From the NCBI GenBank assembly GCA_030149115.1, contig JASBSE010000060.1, forward strand, positions 1 through 21,860: a DNA stretch of 21,860 bases. The letters run 5' to 3'. This document shows positions 15,101 to 21,860 of the stretch, in pieces. The position numbers were made by a program, and so were the translations under genes. How positions within the stretch are numbered: position 1 is the first letter of the stretch; each line of letters starts with the position of its first letter. This DNA is from Winogradskyella sp. Its GTDB lineage: Bacteria > Bacteroidota > Bacteroidia > Flavobacteriales > Flavobacteriaceae. Below the pieces are notes generated by a model. The model did not search any database, had not been told where the DNA came from, and saw only the letters and a program-made list of their open reading frames with translations.

Positions 15101-18100
15101 ATGAAGAAATTTTTACTAGCTCTGATTATATTTTTTTTAGGCTTCACGACTTATATTATGGGGCAATGTGCTTCTTTTGGAACAGATCAATGTACAACAC
15201 CTGCACCTACAGTGGTTGGTAATTCCATTTACTGTAATCCCCCACTAAATAATGCAGGAAGAAATAATTTTAGAGTGACTAACATGATTGCAAACGCAAC
15301 ATACAGAGTTTCAAACTGTGGCTCAGGTGTTGACACTCAAATGACTATTAGAACTGCAGCAGGTGCCTCTGTTGCATACAATGATGATAATGGCCCTGCT
15401 TGTACTGGCACAGCTGCTTCAATTGATTTTGTACCACCATCCACTGGAGACTACCGAATTCAGGTTAATGAATATAATTGTGCAACTACCCCTTCGTTCA
15501 ATGAAACAGGGGATATTACTGTAACGTTAATTGCAGACCCACCACCACCATTAAGTAATGATGAGTGTATTGATGCCATCTCCTTAACTGTAAACGCGGA
15601 TTTAAATTGTAGCACAACTACTTCAGGTACTACACTTGGAGCGACAGCATCATCACAAACAGATGATGTCACAGGAACACCCAACAATGATGTATGGTAT
15701 AGTTTTGTTGCTACAGATACAGCTCATGTAGTTTCTTTACTAAACGTTGTTTTAGTTAATGGAAGTACAGATATGGGAATTGGTGTATATGATGGTTCTT
15801 CTGGTTGTGGCTCACTTACTTTTGTAGATGACAGTGACCCTAACACTCTAAACTTAACAGGATTAACCATAGGAAATCTTTATTATGTAAGAGTTTATGG
15901 TTGGTTTAGCGACTCTTCTGATGCTGCTAATTTTGATATTTGTGTTGGCACTGATCAGCCTTGTGTTTTACCAACACCAATAGCAACACCTGTTTGCCCT
16001 ACTATTGATGTCACTCCAGACTCTGCTACTGTTGGTGCATGCGGTTCTGGATCAGGACCTGTTGATATAACCGCAACATACACAGACCTTGGAGACACCA
16101 CTGATTATGATGTTGATTTAATTACATGGGATCCAACTACTTTTGGCTTGCTCTCAGCAGCAGCCTCTACCAATATAGCACTATCTGCAGATGACAGATG
16201 GTCAAATATAGCTTACACCATACCTTTTGATTTCTGTTTTTATGGTAATTCTGTTACACAATTTGTTGTTGGTGCTAATGGAGCAATATCTTTTGATTCC
16301 AGCTTAGCTAACTCAGGATCCGGCTATTCTTTTAATAATAACTTACCTAGTACTGCAGGAGCATTATTCGAAAATGCAATTTACGGTGTATATCATGATA
16401 TAGATCCTAGTGTTGCAGGAACCATAAGTTATGGAACAACTTCTATAAATGGATGTAACGTCCTAGTTATACTTTGGGATAATGTAGCAATGTTTGATAA
16501 TGGAAATTTTGGGGATAATACCAAAAGAAATACCTCAATGATTGTTATGTATGAAAATACCAACACTGTGGAAGTCTATATTGAAGAGAAGGTTATTGAT
16601 GATGATTGGAACGATAACAATGCTATAGTAGGGTTACAAAATGTAGGAGCAACTGCCGCAGTTGTCCCACCATGTAGAAATGGTCTAGATACCGATTGGG
16701 CAACCACCAACGAAACATGGCGTTTTACACCTTCTGGTGGTAGCTCTATAGCTTCTCTACAATGGTTAGTTGACGGAACCTTAGACCCAACATACGATGG
16801 GCAGACAACCATAAGCGTTAACCCTGCATCTACAACTACATATACTGCACAAGTAACATACAATCTATGTAATGCTACTACATTGGTTATTACGGATGAC
16901 GCTACTGTTTCAGCAAGTGGTGCAAAAATTTGGGACGGATCTCAACCAAATGATAATTGGATGGATCCCTTTAATTGGTCAGATGATACAATACCAACAC
17001 CTGCAGATTGCGTCGTCATTCCAAACACCGGAAATGATCCTGTGATTTATACAGGTAGTGATGGTGACGGTCTTAACCTAACTATTGAAAACGGAGCTAC
17101 TCTAACACAACAGTCTAACTCCACATTAACAATCGTAAACTTTGTAGATGTTGAAACTGGTGGTACGTACAACATGGAAGATAGTTCTAGCCTTATTCAA
17201 GTTGACGAAGTAGCAAATACTGTGGCTGGTACTTTTAACATGGACAGAAACACAAACATTAGAGCTAATGATTATGTGTATTGGTCCTCACCAGTTACTA
17301 GTTTTGAAATTCAAAATGTATCTCCAGGAACGCCTAATGGCTATAAATATGAGTGGCTTCCTACATTATTTCAAGGCTTTGGCCCTCCTGGCAATATGGT
17401 TTTTGGAGAATGGCAAGGCTATGATACTGGCACAATGAACATTGGCAAAGGTTATATTGTGAAGGGTCCAACAGGACATACTGCAACACCATCAAACTAT
17501 ACAGCTACATTTTCTGGAACTCCTAACAACGGTACTATAACACAGCCTATTGAAAGAGGGTTGTATACTGGTGTAGGATACTCTTTTAATCCTTATGGAA
17601 ATGATCTTCTATGGATAACCAGTGACGATGATAATTGGAATCTTATCGGAAACCCTTATCCTTCTGCTATCGATGCTATAGATTTTTTAACCCACACTAG
17701 CAATGGTAATATTACAGGTAGTGTTTATTTATGGACACATGGTACTGACATTGGCACCGGAAACGCTGACCCATTCTATGATGATTATGTATATAACTAT
17801 AACGTTGCCGATTATATCGCTTACAACTCCAGTGGTACATCTACACCAAGTGGATTTAACGGAAATATTGGTGCTGGACAAGGGTTCTTTGTACTAATGA
17901 CTGATACAGCGACAACAAACGAAACAGTAACCTTCGACAACACTATGAGAAGTAGTACTTACGCTAATAATCAGTTTTACAGAACCAGCAACCCTTCAGA
18001 CATGGATGGTTCGGCTGCGAATAGAATTTGGTTAGATTATGTAAATCCTTCTGGTCAGACCAGTACTACCTTGGTGGCTTATCTTAATAGTGCCACTAAT

Positions 18101-18688
18101 GATGAAGACAGAATGTTTGATGCCCCTACAACGACAGGCAATGGATTAGATCTTTATTCTTTAATTAATGAAGAAACATATCTCATCCAAGGTCGTCAAT
18201 TACCTTTTGATGTTAACGACCAAGTACCTATCGGACTTAACATCACAGAATCAGGAATTCAAACAATAGCCATTAACACATTGCAAGGATTATTCAGTGA
18301 AAATAATCAAGATATTTTTATTGAGGATTTAGTCAATAACACAATTCACAACATCAAAGATTCACCTTATTCGTTTATAAGTGAATCGGGAATTATTAAT
18401 GATCGTTTTGTTTTAAGATTTACTAATACAACCCTTGAGCTAGAAGATTTTGACCTACTAAGTGGCGTATTTATTTTTGAAGACAACGAAAAAATAACCA
18501 TAAGATCAGATTATGATACAATTGCTTCAATAGATGTTTACGATGTTTTAGGAAGAACGTTATACTTCAATAAATCTGTTAATGCTAGTAGATTTTCTAT
18601 TGAATCTATTTCACCTAACAATGCCACACTATTGTTAAAAATTAAACTTACAGATGGAAAACAAAAAATAGCTAAGATTATTTTTTAA
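15101..18688 (+). CDS. Large secreted beta-rich protein with type IX secretion C-terminal signal
   Basis: A 1195-residue exported protein. I take the ATG at 15101 rather than the TTG at 15095, because it gives a normal signal peptide (MKKFLLALIIFFLGFTTYIMG, cleavage before Gln). Then follow, roughly: a Cys-containing beta domain (25-145) and a second one opening with SNDECIDAISL (155-290), both resembling PPC-like domains; a domain with DFCFYGNSVTQFVVGANGAISF (about 365-550), as in other flavobacterial surface proteins; an Ig-like stretch (about 555-605) ending before the KIWDGS.PNDNW region; and a long central beta region with many aromatic residues. The last about 85 residues (IRSDYDTIASIDVYDVLGRTLYFN, ending KQKIAKIIF) fit a T9SS sorting signal, probably type C. 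It is thus secreted across the outer membrane and either released or attached. Precise role unknown; adhesin-like is a guess. Its last 11 bases overlap the convergent gene. Confidence 0.88.
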   Translation: MKKFLLALIIFFLGFTTYIMGQCASFGTDQCTTPAPTVVGNSIYCNPPLNNAGRNNFRVTNMIANATYRVSNCGSGVDTQMTIRTAAGASVAYNDDNGPACTGTAASIDFVPPSTGDYRIQVNEYNCATTPSFNETGDITVTLIADPPPPLSNDECIDAISLTVNADLNCSTTTSGTTLGATASSQTDDVTGTPNNDVWYSFVATDTAHVVSLLNVVLVNGSTDMGIGVYDGSSGCGSLTFVDDSDPNTLNLTGLTIGNLYYVRVYGWFSDSSDAANFDICVGTDQPCVLPTPIATPVCPTIDVTPDSATVGACGSGSGPVDITATYTDLGDTTDYDVDLITWDPTTFGLLSAAASTNIALSADDRWSNIAYTIPFDFCFYGNSVTQFVVGANGAISFDSSLANSGSGYSFNNNLPSTAGALFENAIYGVYHDIDPSVAGTISYGTTSINGCNVLVILWDNVAMFDNGNFGDNTKRNTSMIVMYENTNTVEVYIEEKVIDDDWNDNNAIVGLQNVGATAAVVPPCRNGLDTDWATTNETWRFTPSGGSSIASLQWLVDGTLDPTYDGQTTISVNPASTTTYTAQVTYNLCNATTLVITDDATVSASGAKIWDGSQPNDNWMDPFNWSDDTIPTPADCVVIPNTGNDPVIYTGSDGDGLNLTIENGATLTQQSNSTLTIVNFVDVETGGTYNMEDSSSLIQVDEVANTVAGTFNMDRNTNIRANDYVYWSSPVTSFEIQNVSPGTPNGYKYEWLPTLFQGFGPPGNMVFGEWQGYDTGTMNIGKGYIVKGPTGHTATPSNYTATFSGTPNNGTITQPIERGLYTGVGYSFNPYGNDLLWITSDDDNWNLIGNPYPSAIDAIDFLTHTSNGNITGSVYLWTHGTDIGTGNADPFYDDYVYNYNVADYIAYNSSGTSTPSGFNGNIGAGQGFFVLMTDTATTNETVTFDNTMRSSTYANNQFYRTSNPSDMDGSAANRIWLDYVNPSGQTSTTLVAYLNSATNDEDRMFDAPTTTGNGLDLYSLINEETYLIQGRQLPFDVNDQVPIGLNITESGIQTIAINTLQGLFSENNQDIFIEDLVNNTIHNIKDSPYSFISESGIINDRFVLRFTNTTLELEDFDLLSGVFIFEDNEKITIRSDYDTIASIDVYDVLGRTLYFNKSVNASRFSIESISPNNATLLLKIKLTDGKQKIAKIIF

Positions 18689-19007
18689 AATACTTTACAA
18701 AATTCCAAAAAGACCTCCTTTTTAAATAATCGAGGGCTTTTTCATTTGAATAAGCCTCACGTTCAAATGAAATATTTCGGTAAGCTAAATGCCAGTTCCT
18801 ATATTGTAATAAGCGAAATAAAAATTCTAGGATATAGACTACAAAGAAGGGAATAATCAACAATTCCAATTGTTGCTTTAAGTGAATTTTTTCATGATTA
18901 ATCAACACGCTGTTCTCTTTCAATTTTTTGTATTTAAAAAATATAAAAGGAAAAACCGTTAAACCTAAATAACCTTTAGGAACAAAGTATTTTGAAACTA
19001 GTATCAC
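18678..19007 (-). CDS. Small HExxH-containing membrane protein, putative metallopeptidase-like
   Basis: A 109-residue protein. It has a hydrophobic stretch at about 13-25, the zinc-site-like motif HEKIH at 38-42 (Glu39 as the catalytic candidate), a second strongly hydrophobic segment at about 48-66, and FEREAYSNE (81-89), whose Glu could be the third zinc ligand as in gluzincins (HExxH followed by ExxA). The tail is basic. It therefore looks like a stripped-down M48/M56-type core, but its small size leaves activity uncertain. The start is GTG; no in-frame ATG exists before an upstream stop at 19022-19020. The gene overlaps the T9SS gene end by 11 bases and diverges from the DUF5522 gene by 49 bases. 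Confidence 0.75.
   Translation of the reverse strand: MILVSKYFVPKGYLGLTVFPFIFFKYKKLKENSVLINHEKIHLKQQLELLIIPFFVVYILEFLFRLLQYRNWHLAYRNISFEREAYSNEKALDYLKRRSFWNFVKYFKK
18707..18742 (+). terminator. Candidate terminator of the T9SS gene inside the convergent gene
   Basis: AAAAAGACCTC (18707-18717) and GAGGGCTTTTT (18732-18742) form an 11-base-pair stem with one mismatch and a 14-base loop, ending in Ts, starting 18 bases after the T9SS stop codon. It lies within the 3' coding end of the - strand HExxH gene. Confidence 0.5.
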
Positions 19008-19042
19008 AATGCTTTCAAATCAAAAATCAATCCAAATTACAC

Positions 19043-19050
19043 TATCTTTG
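19043..19050 (+). promoter_or_regulatory. -7 promoter box of the DUF5522-hutU operon
   Basis: TATCTTTG is a perfect match to TAnnTTTG and ends six bases before the ATG at 19057. Transcription starting the usual 5-7 bases downstream would begin at or next to the start codon, so the mRNA may be leaderless. No clear TTG -33 element is found at the usual distance. Confidence 0.6.
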
Positions 19051-19056
19051 TAAGAG

Positions 19057-19218
19057 ATGAAAAAATATGTCCCAATAGAAGAAGGCGATTACTATTTAAC
19101 TCCAGAAGGTTATCGTTGTTTTACAGAGCAATATCACCTAAAGCGTGGTTATTGTTGCGAAAGTGGTTGCAGACATTGCCCATACGGATTTAACAAAGAG
19201 AAATTAAAAAAGAAATAA
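19057..19218 (+). CDS. DUF5522 small cysteine-rich protein
   Basis: A 53-residue protein of the DUF5522 family (PF17653). The N-terminal half has the pattern DYYLTPEGYRCFTEQYHLKRG, followed by CCESGCRHCPYGF (33-45), where four or five cysteines (Cys33, Cys34, Cys38, Cys41, with Cys21 upstream) and His40 could bind a metal such as zinc or a cluster. A basic tail (KEKLKKK) ends it. The family is found in many bacteria and, as I recall, in some eukaryotic proteins, but its function is unknown. Its TAA stop shares one base with the ATG of hutU (TAATG), which implies translational coupling, and an excellent -7 box sits just upstream. Confidence 0.9.
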   Translation: MKKYVPIEEGDYYLTPEGYRCFTEQYHLKRGYCCESGCRHCPYGFNKEKLKKK

Positions 19219-21227
19219 TGCAAGTAACAGAATTATCATTTAAGGATCAGATTTTAGAAGGTATTCCCAACACTTTACCTCAACCAAAACCATATGATCC
19301 AAATATAAATCACGCACCTAAGCGAAAAGCTATTCTATCGCCCGAAGAAGAAAAGTTAGCACTTAGAAATGCATTGCGTTATTTTGACAAAAAACACCAC
19401 AGCACTTTACTTCCTGAATTCAAGGAAGAATTAGACAAATACGGTCGTATCTATATGTACCGCTTGCGTCCTGATTATAAAATGTATGCAAGACCAATTG
19501 ACGAGTATCCTGCAAAATCAAAGCAAGCTGCAGCCATAATGTTAATGATTCAGAACAATCTCGATTATGCTGTAGCACAACACCCACATGAGCTTATCAC
19601 TTATGGTGGAAATGGAGCTGTATTCTCTAACTGGGCACAGTACAGACTAACAATGAAATACTTGGCCGAAATGAACGACGAGCAAACACTTGTGATGTAT
19701 TCTGGCCATCCTATGGGTTTATTTCCTTCGCACAAAGAAGCTCCAAGAGTTGTTGTCACCAACGGCATGATGATCCCTAATTACTCTAAACCAGATGATT
19801 GGGAAAAATTCAATGCCTTAGGCGTTACCCAATATGGACAAATGACTGCTGGAAGCTACATGTATATTGGGCCTCAAGGCATTGTCCACGGCACAACAAT
19901 CACCGTTTTAAACGGCTTTAGAAAAATAAACAAATCACCTAAAGGACACATTTTTGTTACCTCTGGTTTGGGAGGCATGTCTGGTGCACAACCAAAAGCA
20001 GGAAACATTGCTGGTTGTATAACCATCTGTGCTGAAGTAAATCCTAAAATCACTCAAATACGATTAGACCAAGGTTGGATTGATGAAAAAATTTCTGATT
20101 TAGACGAATTAGTTGCTCGAATTCAAAAAGCACAGATAAATAAAGAAACTATTTCAATAGCGTACCTAGGAAATGTTGTTGAAGTCTGGGAAAAATTTGA
20201 TGAGGCCAATATTTATATCGATCTAGGTAGCGATCAAACCTCACTACACAATCCTTGGGCTGGAGGTTATTATCCAGTTGGACAATCTTTTGAAGATTCT
20301 AACGAAATGATGGCAAACAATCCTGATTTATTCAAATCCAAAGTACAAGAAAGTTTACGTCGTCATGCAAAAGCAATTAATAAACACACGGAGAAAGGCA
20401 CTTATTTCTTTGATTACGGAAATGCTTTCTTGTTAGAAGCTTCTCGTGCTGGAGCAGATGTGATGTCTAAAAATCCAACTATTGGCCGTGAATTCAAGTA
20501 CCCAAGCTACGTCCAAGACATTATGGGTCCTATGTGTTTTGATTATGGTTTTGGGCCATTCCGTTGGGTTTGTGCTTCAGGTAAACCAGAAGATTTAGCA
20601 AAAACCGATGAGATAGCTTGTAAAATTTTAGAAGAGATTATGAAAAATTCACCTGAAGAAATTCAGCAGCAAATGTCTGATAATATTCAGTGGATTAAAG
20701 GTGCTCAAGAAAACAAATTAGTCGTTGGCTCACAAGCCAGAATATTATATGCTGATGCTGAAGGCCGAATGAAAATCGCTCAAGCTTTCAACGATGCTAT
20801 TGCTAAAGGTGATATTGGTTACGTTGTTCTGGGTCGTGATCATCATGATGTTTCTGGGACTGACTCGCCTTACCGTGAAACCAGTAATATTTATGATGGT
20901 TCACGTTTCACATCAGATATGGCCATTCAGAACGTTATTGGAGATAGTTTTAGAGGAGCGACTTGGGTAAGCATCCACAATGGTGGTGGCGTTGGCTGGG
21001 GAGAAGTTATTAATGGTGGATTCGGCATGGTTCTTGATGGTACTAAAGAAGCATCAACACGTCTCAAACAAATGTTGTTTTGGGATGTCAATAATGGGGT
21101 CTCAAGAAGAAGTTGGGCAAGGAATGAAGGAGCAATTTTCGCCATAAAACGCGCTATGGAAACTGAACCAAATTTAAAAGTAACATTACCAAACACTGTT
21201 GATGATCATCTTTTAGAAAACATTTAA
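19218..21227 (+). CDS. hutU: Urocanate hydratase, long form
   Basis: Converts urocanate to 4-imidazolone-5-propionate, second step of histidine degradation, with tightly bound NAD+ in the cytoplasm. Diagnostic stretches are ITYGGNGAVFSNW, YGQMTAGSYMYIGPQGIVHGT and the NAD-binding TSGLGGMSGAQPKA (248-261). The cysteine equivalent to the active-site Cys of the family is most likely Cys452 in GPFRWVCASG. At 669 residues it is longer than the classical bacterial enzyme (about 555) and resembles the animal UROC1 form in length and in the FRWVC motif. No other hut gene lies in this window. It is the middle gene of an operon: one base shared with the DUF5522 gene, and 11 bases before the DUF4136 gene. 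Confidence 0.96.
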   Translation: MQVTELSFKDQILEGIPNTLPQPKPYDPNINHAPKRKAILSPEEEKLALRNALRYFDKKHHSTLLPEFKEELDKYGRIYMYRLRPDYKMYARPIDEYPAKSKQAAAIMLMIQNNLDYAVAQHPHELITYGGNGAVFSNWAQYRLTMKYLAEMNDEQTLVMYSGHPMGLFPSHKEAPRVVVTNGMMIPNYSKPDDWEKFNALGVTQYGQMTAGSYMYIGPQGIVHGTTITVLNGFRKINKSPKGHIFVTSGLGGMSGAQPKAGNIAGCITICAEVNPKITQIRLDQGWIDEKISDLDELVARIQKAQINKETISIAYLGNVVEVWEKFDEANIYIDLGSDQTSLHNPWAGGYYPVGQSFEDSNEMMANNPDLFKSKVQESLRRHAKAINKHTEKGTYFFDYGNAFLLEASRAGADVMSKNPTIGREFKYPSYVQDIMGPMCFDYGFGPFRWVCASGKPEDLAKTDEIACKILEEIMKNSPEEIQQQMSDNIQWIKGAQENKLVVGSQARILYADAEGRMKIAQAFNDAIAKGDIGYVVLGRDHHDVSGTDSPYRETSNIYDGSRFTSDMAIQNVIGDSFRGATWVSIHNGGGVGWGEVINGGFGMVLDGTKEASTRLKQMLFWDVNNGVSRRSWARNEGAIFAIKRAMETEPNLKVTLPNTVDDHLLENI

Positions 21228-21238
21228 AAAAAAGTGAT

Positions 21239-21799
21239 ATGAAGAAACTACTCAAATTTACTCCGATTTTAGTTTTAGCCATGCTTCTATCGTCTTGTAG
21301 CTCTGTACGAGTGGCTGCAGATTATGACAGAGAGGCTAATTTTGACCAATACAAGACCTTTGCGTTTTTCAAACCAGGTATTGATAAAGCAGAAATAAGC
21401 GATATTGACAAAAGACGTATCCTTAGAGCTATTGAAGCAGAACTACTTGCAAAAGGTATGACTAAATCAGAAAATCCTGATATGTTAGTAAGCATCTTCA
21501 CTAAATCAAACCAACGTGTAGACGTATATAATAATGCTTGGGGTGCTGGTGCCTGGGGCTGGGGAGGTTTCAACCGTTGGGGTTGGGGCTGGGGACCTGG
21601 TTTTGGCTGGGGAGGCAGTAATGTTTCTACCAGAACAGAAGGTATGCTCTTCATTGATTTTATTGACACAGGTAAAAAGGAATTAATCTGGCAAGGTTCT
21701 GGAACTGGATACTTGGTAACTAATAATGTTGAAAAGAAAGAAGCCAGAATCAAAGAGTTTGTTGCTAAAACTTTAGAACAATTTCCACCTTCTAAATAA
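21239..21799 (+). CDS. DUF4136 lipoprotein with Gly/Trp-rich insert
   Basis: A 186-residue lipoprotein: signal peptide with lipobox LSSC (Cys20), then a DUF4136 (PF13590) domain recognisable from DYDREANFDQYKTFAFF (28-44), the IDKRRILRAIEAELLAKGM helix and a C-terminal KELIWQGSGTGYL strand region. In the middle (about 99-127) is an unusual Gly/Trp/Asn-rich insert, common in variable form in this family. It probably sits in the outer membrane facing the periplasm; no function is established. It lies 11 bases after hutU and before a terminator, so it is likely co-transcribed, though a functional link with histidine use is not implied. Confidence 0.92.
   Translation: MKKLLKFTPILVLAMLLSSCSSVRVAADYDREANFDQYKTFAFFKPGIDKAEISDIDKRRILRAIEAELLAKGMTKSENPDMLVSIFTKSNQRVDVYNNAWGAGAWGWGGFNRWGWGWGPGFGWGGSNVSTRTEGMLFIDFIDTGKKELIWQGSGTGYLVTNNVEKKEARIKEFVAKTLEQFPPSK
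21540..21612 (+). repeat. GGGG-run cluster in the DUF4136 gene (possible G-quadruplex)
   Basis: Seven GGGG runs occur at 21540-21543, 21555-21558, 21561-21564, 21579-21582, 21585-21588, 21591-21594 and 21609-21612 on the coding strand. They encode the Gly/Trp-rich insert (TGG GGN codons). Several runs are only 2 bases apart, so DNA or mRNA quadruplex formation is plausible. Confidence 0.6.
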
Positions 21800-21820
21800 T
21801 AGAATTTAAGCAAATAATAC

Positions 21821-21848
21821 AAAGCACTGATAACTCAGTGCTTTTTTT
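21821..21848 (+). terminator. Rho-independent terminator after the DUF4136 gene
   Basis: AAAGCACTGA (21821-21830) and TCAGTGCTTT (21835-21844) form a perfect 10-base-pair stem with a TAAC loop, followed by a run of Ts to 21848. It starts 21 bases after the stop codon and closes the DUF5522-hutU-DUF4136 unit. Confidence 0.9.
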
Positions 21849-21860
21849 GTTTACCCTTTC

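Noticed and set aside
16576..16863. 95-codon - strand open frame inside the T9SS gene
   Set aside because: No coding features, and the opposite strand is clearly coding.
21322..21822. 166-codon - strand open frame opposite the DUF4136 gene
   Set aside because: Its Pro/Gln-rich part is simply the antisense of the Gly/Trp insert; the sense gene has signal peptide, lipobox and family match.
1..21860. CRISPR arrays, tRNA/rRNA genes, prophage or insertion sequences
   Set aside because: No regularly spaced repeats, cloverleaf-like sequences, transposase, integrase or phage structural genes were seen on either strand.

Overview
The window looks like a chromosomal segment from a marine-type member of the Flavobacteriaceae (Bacteroidota). 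This rests on low G+C content, an almost complete lack of Shine-Dalgarno sequences, -7 boxes of the TAnnTTTG type, many lipoproteins, a large protein with a type IX secretion C-terminal signal, and gene families typical of that group (DUF2157/GDYXXLXY, DUF4136, DUF5522, DUF5117/DUF4953 metalloprotease, LysRS with a C-terminal extension). Nothing points to phage, plasmid, insertion sequence, CRISPR array, tRNA or rRNA. No stretch over 300 bases lacks a gene; the longest gap is about 246 bases (14855-15100).

Layout. (1) 1-5775, + strand: lysS with a short leader and a strong terminator; a lipoprotein with a fibronectin III-like domain and two CXXCH haem motifs; and a large zinc metalloprotease lipoprotein with a GTG start, ending at a bidirectional terminator. 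(2) 5831-9222, - strand: six closely packed genes read from 9222 down to 5831, all encoding membrane proteins, ending in a DUF2157 protein and a GDYXXLXY protein. (3) 9374-11857, + strand: a helical-repeat (TPR-like) cytoplasmic protein, then two small related secreted proteins with LTxxQ-like helical segments, ending at a second bidirectional terminator. (4) 11863-14854, - strand: a tight operon of a PLP-dependent ACC deaminase/D-cysteine desulfhydrase-like enzyme, a glucosaminidase-LysM lipoprotein and hemL. (5) 15101-18742, + strand: a 1195-residue secreted T9SS substrate, whose likely terminator lies inside the convergent neighbour. (6) 18678-19007, - strand: a small membrane protein with an HExxH motif. 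(7) 19057-21848, + strand: a 53-residue cysteine-rich DUF5522 gene, a long-type urocanate hydratase (hutU) and a DUF4136 lipoprotein, apparently one operon ending at a terminator.

Working together: the recognisable housekeeping roles are lysine charging of tRNA, the 5-aminolevulinate step of tetrapyrrole synthesis and the second step of histidine breakdown. The rest is largely cell-envelope biology: lipoproteins, peptidoglycan trimming, secreted adhesin-like or periplasmic proteins, and the uncharacterised membrane operon. I see no clear-cut new defence or mobile system. The least explained items are the six-gene membrane operon, the 53-residue gene fused by a one-base overlap to hutU, and the small HExxH membrane protein.
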